Below the pieces are notes generated by a model. That model did no database searches. It worked only from the letters and a program-made list of their open reading frames with translations, and was not told the origin of the DNA. Shown one piece after another: positions 11,975-23,260 of a stretch of DNA of 64,000 bases. Position 1 is the first letter of the stretch. The number at the start of each line of letters is the position of its first letter. The position numbers and the translations under genes are program-made. The DNA is from Owenia fusiformis. Taxonomy: Eukaryota > Annelida > Polychaeta > Sabellida > Oweniidae. The DNA lies in the NCBI GenBank assembly GCA_903813345.2, contig CAIIXF020000010.1, forward strand, positions 13,213,181 to 13,277,180, given 5' to 3'.

Positions 11975-13258
11975 TATGGTTGGCCTATTAGTATAAAGAA
12001 TGCATGCGTTGTTTTCGGGTGTGTAGGCGTTAATTACGCTCGTGTAGATGTAAAATTACGCCCGTGTTGACGAAAAATTACGCCTGTGTAGGCGTAAATT
12101 ACGCCCGTGAAGAAGTAAATTCTACGGGCGTTCAGAATACATTTACAGGCGTGAACTTACGGCGTTAAAATTATTAATTACGGGCGTTAAGACTGTTATT
12201 TTACACGCGCTGAGAAACATCTTTACGCCCGTCGAGTTCATTTTTAGCGCCGTAAATTATGAACCAATCAGAACCTTACTTACATGATGATTTAATGCAT
12301 CCTTGCTAAAAGAGCAACTCCGAGATACTTGCGCTAGTAAACAACAATCAGAAGCCTGCTTACATTTTAGTGTGTTGCATTGAGGTCCTTAAATATTCGT
12401 TAAAGATTGAACTAGATAATTCTCCAATCTAGGCGTCGGCTTCAGAGGTAGGCTAGGTAGGGACTTATTAAGCTCACACGCATTGCAGCTTACAGTCTCA
12501 TTATACAGTCAGATCGCTAATGTATCCCTCTAAAGGATGTGTCCAGATACTAGAATTATAGTATCTGATCAACTGCAAATTGACTCTAGACTATATCCTG
12601 CAGATCTGGCATTTTTTGAAAATGTACTGAAAATGTCAAATGAGCCTATACCTAGTATACCTAGCCAACATATGTTCAAATTTGGTGTTAGGGAGATGTG
12701 TACTTTTTGGAATCTTAATGCAGCCGTCTTTATATGTCACATATTATTTCCAGGAATACATAACTCATTTAATATATGATGTAAATCTTTCACATTTGCA
12801 CAAATAGTGCACCGAGATACCTAGAAAAGAAATAATATTTCATATGCCTCCAATTGCAACAGTTGTTCCTGGCACAATCATGAGTATGTTATTAACTTGC
12901 ACAAGGATCTTGGAGTTGTACTTTTAGCTATAATGCATCGTATCATCATGTAAGCAAGATGCTGATTGGTTCATAATTTACGGCGCTAAAAATGAACTCG
13001 ACGGGCGTGAAGATGTTTCTCAGCGCGTGTAAAATAACAGTCTTAACGCCCGTAATTAATAATTTTAACGCCGTAAGTTCACGCCTGTAAATGTATTCTG
13101 AACGCCCGTAGAATTTACTTCTTCACGGGCGTAATTTACGCCTACACAGGCGTAATTTTTCGTCAGCACGGGCGTAATTTTACATCTACACGAGCGTAAT
13201 TAATGCCTAAACACCCGTAAACAACGCATGCATTCTTTATACTAATAGGCCAACCATA
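11975..13258. mobile_element. 1.28-kb element with ~310-bp terminal inverted repeats
   Basis: The ends TATGGTTGGCCTATTAGTAT and ATACTAATAGGCCAACCATA are exact mirrors, and the complementarity extends ~310 bp inwards. Both arms carry an array of ACGCCCGT-type motifs; on the left four consecutive TTACG starts lie at 12,034, 12,056, 12,078 and 12,099, i.e. 21-22 bp apart. The ~650-bp centre has no recognisable transposase (the 80-codon frame at 12,537-12,779 is unremarkable), so this is probably a non-autonomous DNA transposon. It interrupts the hairpin family: CCGGCTTTATGT on the left resumes as TATGTACCCGTAACACGTCC on the right, suggesting a TATGT target duplication. The superfamily is not certain. 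Confidence 0.88.
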
Positions 13259-13370
13259 CTATGTACCCGTAACACGTCCAAGTATGGGATAAAAATATTT
13301 ATACGAGTGAGTAGTAATAAGTCTTACATGTACCGACTGTACACGGTATACGTTTTGAACAGTACCATAA

Positions 13371-13497
13371 GTTATTGAATGATTTGAAGTGCAATACAGG
13401 ATATATTCTGCTCGAGAAATTCTGTGTTGGAACGAGACGAAGTTAGAGCAGAATATATCTAAATAATCCTGTATTGCACTTCAAATCATTCTATAAC
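13371..13497. repeat. Hairpin (inverted repeat), ~50-bp arms
   Basis: GAATGATTTGAAGTGCAATA, CAGGATATATTCTGCTC face GAGCAGAATATAT and TATTGCACTTCAAATCATTC, with a ~25-base loop between. Confidence 0.88.
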
Positions 13498-13515
13498 GTT
13501 TTGATCGTGTGATCC

Positions 13516-13608
13516 TCTGTATTGCTACTGAGAATGTCCCCTCCGTACCAATATTTCCTGTATTGCGACGGAGATGATCAATGGGGACGATCTCACTAGC
13601 AATACAGA
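13516..13608. repeat. Short hairpin
   Basis: TCTGTATTGCTACTGAGA and TGTCCCC face GGGGACGATCTC and TAGCAATACAGA, with CGTACCAATATTTCCTG and similar sequence in the loop. This is the third distinct hairpin sequence of the district. Confidence 0.75.
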
Positions 13609-13788
13609 TTGGTACAGCACAAGTACTGACCAATCAGAAGGCTTCATTTTACAGATCATACGATAAAGCATTTTATTGGATTGGAGCGGCTTCTTAAGTA
13701 CCCGTGTGTGACTTAAATAGTTGTTGGTACCATAGCTAGTACCGATGCATGGAAATAAAAATGGTTAAATCACATCATCTGATTCTGT

Positions 13789-14397
13789 TTAAAGGAATAT
13801 TCTTTGCCAGACCCTTTCTCTCTTGATATGGTAGCTATAATCATATTATAGTTTCCATATTTAGCAAAACATGGGAAAATGTTTTAATATGGTCAATATT
13901 GATCATTTAAAAATCTAGTGCTTATTTCCAGTGAGCTGCCATCTTTTAAGATTTCTTGCAGGAAGTGATGTCATCAACTCTCAACTTCTATAACCTTGCC
14001 CATAACAGTATAGGAAAGTAGCACAAAATCACTTCTAGACAAGTGATCATTTCTTTCTGTGCAAAAATATTTTCAGGGCTTGTCAACTTAGAATAAAAGA
14101 AGAGATTTTCAGAAAGATTAAATAAGATACAAAGTTGAAAAAGAATATTCAGCTGGTTTTGTAATTCTTAATAGCTTCTCACCTTATGCTATATGCAAAG
14201 TTGAGAGTCGATGACATTACTTCCAGTGTGAAATTTTAAAAGATGGCAGCTTACTGGAATTGAGCATCACATTTCTAAGTGATCAAATTTGACCATATCA
14301 AAACATTTTTGCGTGTTTTGCTAAACATGGCAAGCATATATATGGTTATAGCTACCATATGAGGAGAGAGATGGTTTGGCAAGGAATATTCCTTTAA
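13789..14397. mobile_element. Foldback MITE, ~610 bp with ~200-bp inverted arms
   Basis: TTAAAGGAATATTCTTTGCC at the left is mirrored by GGCAAGGAATATTCCTTTAA at the right. Inside, TAGCAAAACATGG pairs with GCTAAACATGG-type sequence and AGCTGCCATCTTTTAA pairs with TTAAAAGATGGCAGCT. No coding capacity. The superfamily is undetermined; a TTA or TTAA-type target site is possible because the ends themselves read TTAA. Confidence 0.87.
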
Positions 14398-15084
14398 GTG
14401 AACATTAAAAATTAAAATGATATCTCCAAGAATACTTCTTGCAACTCCCTTTACCTCAAACAATTCATCGTGAGATATCATGTCCTTCTATCAGTTCCTT
14501 AAAACAAAGAGATGTGATGAGTATCAGATTGCGAAATACGCGATATATATGAACGAAGAAAACTTATCGACACCGATTATTGATCGACATGTGCATTAAC
14601 TGATCACCCGCATGAATTTTAGCGCATTATGAAATGAAATTATGATTAAATAATTCAAATTATATAATATCAATTAAATTTTATTGGCATGATGATAACA
14701 TCAGTTTTGTGGGTATATCAACTTCAATTAATAAATCTGATCAAACATTATTTAACAATGTAATTACGTTTGGACTCTTTATACACCTGTAAACAGGCCA
14801 ACCTTATTGATAGAATATTCGCCATTTGCCTAGCAGGTCTATTGAGGACTTGGTAATTCAGTTGCGCATGCGCCGTGCCATCATAAAACATGCCCAGGGT
14901 GTTCAATGCGCGTGGACTGATTGTCATCTGTACTTTTAAATATTAGTGCTGTAATTACTTTTTGTTATATTGTTTAATTAATTAGTTCAGATTAATTTTT
15001 ATTTGGAAACATATTTAACCAACTTGTTATTGGAAGGAAAGGAAAGCACATTCCATATAGGATTCTATATAGGACGGATACATC
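14398..15084 (+). promoter_or_regulatory. Upstream region of the peroxidase gene
   Basis: About 690 bp between the MITE and the proposed first coding exon. It should hold the promoter and 5' UTR, but I see no confident TATA box or initiator and cannot place the transcription start. Confidence 0.3.
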
Positions 15085-18000
15085 ATGCACCAGGCAGGAG
15101 AGGGGTAAATTAAAAATTCTACTTTTTCTTTTATTATTTGAAAAATTCAAAGTTGAGCAATTTGGAATATTCTTTGATTTATTTGCGTATGATGATCATT
15201 CATGATTCAATCACTCTCCGAATCAATCCTAGTTGAATAGTTCAATCCTTCGTATTAAATGATACCATTTGGTATTGTGTTACTATTTTTGTCAGTTAAA
15301 CACAACCATGGTAAATGTGTCTATCTTATATGAAGGAATTATTATAACCACATGCATGCTCTTCGTTTTTCATGCGAGGGAGTGTTTGATAAGTCTGAAA
15401 ACAAATACTTTGAAACAGAGTATGAAAGAAAGAATCTTTAATTTGCAGATTGGCCGTCTTTGTCATCTTGATATTGGCCCCATCTATAATACAAGCACAA
15501 GGTTAGTCAAATGAATAATCTTTATTTTATTTTGTCTCTTCAATACGGTGAACCAAATTGTCTGAACCGAAGATGAGAGAGTCAAAAAGAAAAAACTGAT
15601 GTTCACCTTTCAGGCAAAATATGTATATAACATGGATTTAGTACAAGTATTTGATTCTAACATTTATAAATACATAGATTTGATCTTATATACATTTATT
15701 TTTTAGTATGTACTGGACCCGACGGTTTATATCCAGTGGCTAGCAATTGCCAGATGTTTCTTCATTGTGCTGGGGGTATGGGATTCATTCGTCAATGTGG
15801 CCCCTACACGGCATTCAACCCAGCAATAGGATTGTGTGATCATGCGGCCAATGTAGCCTCATGCTTCCTTGCTGCTCCTGCGACTACGTCAACTGCAGCT
15901 GCGACAACGTCAACTACAGCTGCGACAACTTCAACTACAGCTGCGACTACTTCAACAGCTGCGACAACTACAACAGGGGCTCTCCCTACGCCGGTTCCAG
16001 TATCCTCCAGAAAAGTTGATTTTTGTGAGTAAACAACGCTCAGAAAATGCCATCTATTTTAAACTCGGTACTTACATAAAATCACATAGATGTGTATTCC
16101 TCGTTTTCTAATCGTAGATAATTTTTTCAGTTTGCTCAAAAGACGGCAAGTTCGCATCTACGGATTGTACTCAGTTCATAGAGTGTGTCAATGGTAACAT
16201 CATAGTGGGAAGCTGTCCTATAGATCAGGTCTTCAACGAAAAGACGTCGTTATGTGATAGCGTCGCTAACGTGCCCAGGTGTTCATTTACCATCAATATT
16301 ACCGATGTAAATGAGTTTCTTCCGATGGCCGAGGACATGTCTCGAAAAGCATTGGACGACAGGACCAAGAAGGAGGCAGATGCATCAAAACAAAATGCTG
16401 GCAAAGGTAAAATCAAGTTTAAAATGTATATACTCTCAACTTTCCGTACTTTTAGTTATAAATATTTGAATTGATTAGGACATTTTAATTAAAGTGTAAA
16501 AAACTATGGACCCTCTGAATAATAGCCTACACGTTATCCCTCTGACCAAGCCAAAGAGCGCAACATGCGATATCAATCTTGGAATATAACTCAGTCGTAG
16601 TCATCAACGGTTACGTCAGTTTGGATATACAGTGAGGTCGCTTAGCATTTATTTCGACCACCTCCAAGGGTTTGAAAACGTTATGCTCATGTTTCATGTT
16701 TACACATGTTTAATCGTTACAGGAAAGGATCGACCATTTAAAGGCGTCCAAGACTTCCTTAATGCTGATAACTACGTCAGGAGGCTCTCTGAGTCACAGA
16801 AGCTTCAAGAAGAAGTACTGGAAAGAATCATGGACAAGTATGTACTTTAAAAGCATCATCGAAACATTTAAAAACTACTTCATTCTAATAAATTAAAAAA
16901 TCTAAATAATGGATTGGATATGTTGAAAATTTCTATTAATTTTAGAAATACAAATAATTTTATAAATATCGACTATCGCTTCAACCATGGGCGTCAAAGA
17001 GGAAACCCATGATGTTCATTATTTTGAATGACTACGTTAATAGGTTCAGCTACACAAAGACACAAATCCAAGAGGTTTTCCGTACTGTCACTGGACCTCT
17101 GCTTAGAGCTCAACCAGAGCCACCAAGACGCCAAGATGGTGGCAGGCGACCACCTATGAGAGAAAGTTGTCCCTATCAACAGACATTGTGCAACAGCAGT
17201 GACACCTATCGTTCCCTAGACGGGACCTGTAATAATTTGAACCATGGTCTTTGGGGCTCAGCATTCACGCCATTCACTCGTCTGTTGTTGCCTGATTATG
17301 CTGACGGTATGTCTCTTACAAAATGGATGAAATATTTAATACATAGCAGAAGGTAGATCGACATGTGGAGAAGTGTATTCCCTCGATCCATACTTGAGTC
17401 ATAAGGTCAATCACACAAAAGAGTATTTGCAACAAACCTGTATTTCATAATTACGTCAGATAGTTGTCTCAGAAACCATACGACTCGGTGATTTGTGAGT
17501 TACACTTCTGAGATACAAAACTAGTCACTTACATTGGTTATTCGCCATTTTGTTTTAGGATACAACAAATCACGTGTGGCAGTTGACGGTACTGAGCTGC
17601 CTTCGGCAAGGTTGGTGAGCAGTACTGTCTTTGAAGATGTAGAAGTAAGCGACCATGTCCAATCCTTGGCTCTTATGGTTTTTGGACAATTCCTTGATCA
17701 CGATGTTACAAGAACGGCTGTCTCTAGTCTCTTCTCAGATGTAGATAGTAAGTCTGCTACCCAAAATCGTAATCACTTCGTCAAGACAAATATAGTTACA
17801 TTGAGCATGATTCTATGCCTTATGCTTTCCAAATTTTTTTTAATTTTTTTTTTATTTATTTTTTTATTTCAGAGAAGAAAAAACATGTTAAAGTAATTGC
17901 AAAAAAACAATTACAATACAGTTACATGGTAAACGTACATTTTACAATACAGTATTGGTTAAACCAAAAATTGAACATGCACACATATTTAATCCTTAGT

Positions 18001-21000
18001 GATGACTGAAGTGTCCAACGTGCTATGCGGAGATGATGGTTGCTCTACAGGAAAGAACGATTTGGCTTCTTGTCTTCCCATTAGTATTCAAAGTGGTGAC
18101 CCTGACTATGGTAGCCAGAAATGTTTAGAGTTTGTACGTAGTGAAGGCGTGCCACAACTCTCTTGTGCATTTGGTAAGAGAATATGACACACCGCTAAAC
18201 GTATTTTGGTAATTGTAACCCTAATTGTGTTTTTAAATTCTCCGCCCTAACAAAGTGACATAACGTGTTGTTTTATCTATTGTTTGCACTGTATGATTGT
18301 TATCGCGTTTCACACAAGAAATGATATTCTTACCAGGGCCAAAAGAACAGCTGAACCAGATAACTGCGTTTATCGACTCATCTAATGTTTACGGAAGCTC
18401 GTTGAGTGATGCGGCCGCACTCCGCGAAAATAGCACAGGGCGCCTTGCCATGACAGTCCATCCTTACCAATCAACACTGAAGAAGCTCCTGCCCAGAAAG
18501 CCGGAAGCGACTTTCAATGAGAGCTGCACCGGATCCAACACAACTGTCAGGTGCTTCGAGGCAGGTGATGGTCGAGTCAACGAACAAGTGACTCTAGCTT
18601 CTTTCCACACAATATTCGCCCGTGAGCACAACCGCATTGCCAATACGCTGTCTTCTATGAACACAGACTGGGATGATGAGAGACTATATCAGGTACGTCA
18701 GCAATCCCTGATTCAAGAGAAACTAAAATATGTAATCTCCAAAATATTAGACTAAAGCGCGCATTACAAAACTTAAGAAGAACCAGTCATGATAATACAA
18801 CCAAGGACGGTGGAACAATGAAACCCACCATACCCCAAATTATGATTGATGAACGCCCAAATGAACATTGATAAGTCGCCATACCCCAAATTATGATTGA
18901 TGAACGCTCAAATGAACATTTATAAGTCAACGTTTGAGAAGGCGGATAGGAAGCGGATATCACTACCAGAAGATCAAAATAGATAAATATTTAAGTATTG
19001 ACAAAGCAAGTTCATGTCTAATAGTACAGACAATCACAAACATGTTTTTCCAATATTTCAGGAGGCGAGGAAGATCGTCAATGGTATGTGGCAACATATC
19101 ATCTACAAAGAGTACATTCCCCTGATTCTAGGACCAACAGAGATAGTCAAATACGGAGTGAAACTCTTGGAGAGCGGGTTCTACACAGGTACTTAGATCG
19201 ACCCACTAAACAATAGATTCTCAGATTAGAAATATTAAAATTAAGTCTTATGATCATGCAAAGTGTTCTACATAATGACAACAAGTAAAGTTATTGCACT
19301 CTGATTTTCAAATATAGGTATCGAAGCATGTACGCTGAAAATCAGAAAAGCCCAAAACTTTGTGAGCCAATGCGTAATTACGTAAAATGATTTAACGTAT
19401 CGTATCGTATCGGTGCTATCTTGTAGGTTATGACAGCAGCATTAATGCTCAGATGTTTAACTCATTCTCAACTGCCGCATTCCGGTTCGGTCACAGTCAG
19501 ATTGGTGACGAGATCTTCCGTTCTACATCATCTTTTGGTGACATCGACGAACCATTTCTTAGCACGGTAAGGCTCCATCTTCAATTTTCACTGTATTCAA
19601 CCTGATGTTTGAACCACTGAATCAAGCCAGGAAATTCCACTCCCACAACAGTGATCAATACTCACCTCTAGCAAAATTTTAGCGGGTAAAACTGGTCTAA
19701 TTAAACACCCTGAAACCACCGGCGCCCCCCCCCCCAAGTATGGGACCAAAAAGGATTTGAGCCCGCCCAAACAATTTGTAGGGCCTCAATTAGTGGGCAT
19801 TTCTTGGAATTTTGTGACAAGAATTAATTCATGTGATTTTTATTTCGAACATTGTTTCTATATTTTTCTTGCATATTCTTGTCATAGGCCTTCTCAAACC
19901 CACACCTGATATACGATGTGAACGGTGGTGGTGTGGACTCCTTGGTGAGGGGCCTTGTGAACAATCCCGGCTACAATACTGATCGCTTTTTCTCAAAGCA
20001 AATCACCAAGAGTTTATTTACACCTTCACCTCCAATGGGCATTGGGACTGATCTTGTTTCACTCAACATCCAAAGAGGGCGAGACCATGGACTTCCCGGT
20101 AAGTTTATATGTAGAGTGTCGGTTTGTGGCTACTAAGTACATTCACGATTATCAAGGACAATCATCTAAGTACTTGAGAAAAATAAAGCATGCAATTTTA
20201 AGAATCCAATGGTACGCTATTCAACAAACAAGAAATATCGTTTTCTATTTTTGACCTTTGTGACCCACTATGAAAGAAACCTTTCGATCATTATTGGTCA
20301 GACAGAATAAAAGAAATAACAGAACATCTGCAGATACGTACATATTAGATAAGATAATAGTGCTACCAGCGTCCGCATTCATGCCGTGGAATATCTCTAT
20401 TTCATGTATTTATTTTTATCACATCATTTCACGACATGCGCACGTGTGAGTATGATGGATTATCGTATGGGGTGTTCCTTTAATTACTGCAACTATTTTT
20501 GGCCATGAAATAATGTTTATATCTTATTCTATTTCTGCATTTATCAATTAGGTTACAACGAGTACCGTAGCATTTGTGGACTGAAGAAAGCCACAAGTTT
20601 CAACGATCTTGCCACTGATATACCTAGTCAGGATACTCGGAATAAACTAGAGACTTTATATGGGTATGTCAAGGTCAATCATTTGCCTTGTATCGGTATG
20701 TCATGGTCAATCATATGCTATCAATCAAAATAATGAAAATTCCTTCATTTCAAGTGATAAGTTTCTCAGATGATTTCAGATATCCGGATGTTTCCGCTAT
20801 ATTTGGATGAAAAATATAAAAAGGAGCGAGATAGTTGGTTCTATACATTTGGTAAATAAATGTTCCTTAAATAGTCAAATTGACACACTCAAATCATTGA
20901 GAATCTCAATAAATCATGTTTATTGTGATTCATTGTGTTTTGGTTGAGTCTTCAACGCAACGTTTTATGTCACAATCAAGAAGTAGTGACGAAGCTATAA

Positions 21001-21947
21001 CCACTTCATCTTTTCATGACCGGTAATTGCAAAAGGTGTGAATCTATGACTTTCCAGCAATGTTGACAATATAGATATCTTCGCTGGAGGAGTTATTGAA
21101 AAGAACGTTGTCGGAGGTTCTGTTGGACCAACATTCGCATGTATCCTTGGGGTACAATTCAAGAATGCCAGGAGGGGCGACAGGTTTTGGTACGAGAACA
21201 ACATTCCCCAAGGATTTACAGCAGGTAATTGGTATTTAGAATTAATACATCACTACTAGCTTTTCTTTCATTCGTCTTTGGTTTGAATTCAGTGATTTAC
21301 CGACTATAACTCTCCACGGGCTTTAGTTAAGGGGTCCTTATTTTTATCCATGGGCTATGGAAGAGTTGTTACCTCAACAACCCCAACAGTGGCATTCTCA
21401 CCACAGCTGATTGTGAGTCCCTTAAGTTATCAGAAGCCTCACCGTAAGACCTCCTGATTATGTTTTTGTCGTTCTTGAAATTGTAGATCAACTGACAGAG
21501 ATCCGTAAAGCAAGTCTCGCCCGTATCATGTGTGACAACAGTGACACCACTACAACCATCCAACCACTCGTAATGTTGCTACCAAGGAGTAAAGCGAATA
21601 CAACGTAAGTGAAATCGACCATACAATTGTTTTTATATTTACTCAGATATTCAGCAATCCCAAAAGAATTCCAGATTCTCCGGTTGGTGCATTTCTCGAT
21701 TTTGATTTTTCGATCTCAATAAGTGAGGTATCGTCTGTACTAGGCCATCATTTTTAGGTCTTTAAACACAAAATAAAAAACACTGTTGAACTTGACCGCC
21801 CCATGCATGTGCTGATAATATCACTCTCTTTTCAGTGCTCCTTTCTTCGAAACCACTAACATCAATGAATTCTACGCAAGTGGTGATAACGAGAGAGTTG
21901 CATGTAGCGCCATACCATCATTAGATCTCACAAAATGGAAGGCATAG
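15085..21947 (+). CDS. Secreted chitin-binding haem peroxidase (CBM14-CBM14-An_peroxidase), 16 exons
   Basis: Exons: 15085-15104, 15449-15501, 15707-16024, 16131-16406, 16723-16837, 17044-17306, 17559-17747, 18000-18173, 18337-18692, 19062-19188, 19427-19566, 19888-20098, 20552-20663, 21058-21224, 21487-21604, 21836-21947. All have GT-AG borders and compatible phases; the total is 2,751 nt (916 aa). A signal peptide ([10 protein letters not shown] core) precedes two six-Cys peritrophin-A/CBM14 domains (~26-77 and ~132-181), separated by a Thr/Ala linker. The animal haem peroxidase domain (~303-890) keeps the distal Q392-D395-H396 (FGQFLDHD), the Ca2+ loop T479/F481/D483/S485, R549-x-x-E552 and the proximal H653 (RFGHS), equivalent to MPO Q91, D94, H95, R239, E242 and H336. 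MPO Met243 is Gln553 here, as in LPO-type enzymes. It should be an active H2O2-dependent oxidase retained on chitin outside the cell. The 20-nt first exon is the least certain part. Confidence 0.9.
18828..18929 (+). repeat. 51-bp tandem duplication in a peroxidase intron
   Basis: CCATACCCCAAATTATGATT and the following ~30 bases occur twice, starting at 18,828 and 18,879, with a few mismatches. Located in the intron between 18,692 and 19,062. Confidence 0.9.
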
Positions 21948-22500
21948 ATCAACACATCGACATACAAACAGCTTCGACATGCCCAAGCTGGTGCTAACCT
22001 TGAAAACAATGGTCAGCAATGACTTACATGGTGACACGGACCTCTGCCAGTTAGCTCTTCTTGGTGGCTAGGCTCAATGAATATACTCATGTTTATTTCT
22101 TCATTGAGCCTACTACCAATAGGGCTGGGCGTGGCTCCGGATCTGTGCATGGTGACACAAAAAGACAACCCATAAATAAAACCCCATACATTTTATTCAC
22201 AGTGCAAAAAATTCTAGATGCAATTTGTATAAAAAACACTTCAGTTTAAACATGTCTGAACTGGCAATTGAAACAGAATGTTGAATCAGATGAAAAAATA
22301 CAGGACACTCATTTCAAAGACATACGCCATGTCTCCTAGTGCTATATCAGCCGTCGGTAGATTAAAGGAATAAACTACCTGTATCATTCGAATTCTATAC
22401 TGAAAATTGAATATTGAAAAGCATGGGTGCATGCACTAACCCATATACATAATACAGCTTGAAACGTGGTCTTGCGTCAATAAGTACATAAACAATAAAG
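21948..22500 (+). terminator. 3' UTR region of the peroxidase gene with poly(A) signals
   Basis: After the TAG stop there are AATAAA hexamers at 22,175-22,180 and 22,494-22,499. Either could direct cleavage and polyadenylation. A GGCTCAATGAATA / TTCATTGAGCC inverted repeat lies at ~22,070-22,110. Confidence 0.5.
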
Positions 22501-22839
22501 AAATACATAATATGAAATCGACATCGAATTATAAATGTATAGAATTCAAATATACAAATAAGTGTATATTACAAGCTCATCGATCATTGGTTGTAAGTTT
22601 GATTCTACTTTGTGCTTCAACAATATGCAATGTTCACAGTTTTTCTTTCATCATCTATTTCAAAAAAATTATATTCCATTCATCACTTGAATCTTATATG
22701 AACCATTCACTTCATCCATTGATAATACCACCCCCAGTTTACCATTTACATCAGCAAAATTGTTTTCTTAGAAAGGAAGTGTTTCTTTCACCTGAGAGCC
22801 CAAAGTTTATGTTATAGAAATATCCATAAGGGTTATATT

Positions 22840-23260
22840 ATCTTACCTTATTCTCAAACCTTATTCTCTACTGTCATACTCCTTAATCTTAATATCTAAC
22901 TTGTCAAACCTTATTCTCTAATATAATATCCTCACCTTATTTCAAACATTTTCTCAAACTTTAAAACTCACGCTTACCTTATTCCCAAACCTTTATCTTC
23001 AAACCTTATCTTATAACCTTATTTTTCAACATTATTTTCTTCATTTTACTCTCTTTCCCCAACACCTTTTTCTTATCTATGTTATAATCTTATTTTTATA
23101 TTTAAAAAAGTTCTTAAACATATTCTCTTTCCTTATTTTAAAGCTGTATTCTCTCTAACCTTATTCCATAGCCTTATTCTCTAACCTCATTAGACCCCAT
23201 TCTCCAAAAATATTCTTAAACCTTTTTATCAAACCCTTTTCCCCAAATAACTCTCATTAC
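22840..23260 (+). repeat. Degenerate pyrimidine-rich minisatellite (ACCTTATTCTC-like)
   Basis: Many variants of CCTTATTCTCTAA or ACCTTATTCTCAAACC recur at irregular 11-20 bp spacing, with strong strand asymmetry (C and T on +). No coding potential. Confidence 0.8.

Noticed and set aside
15869-16111. Leu/Arg/Gln-rich frame overlapping the peroxidase
   Set aside because: Frame-shifted reading of the Thr/Ala linker repeat of the true peroxidase exon.
19725-19740. Poly-C runs (also ~30,312 and ~34,537)
   Set aside because: Simple homopolymer tracts in introns and intergenic sequence; no further signal.
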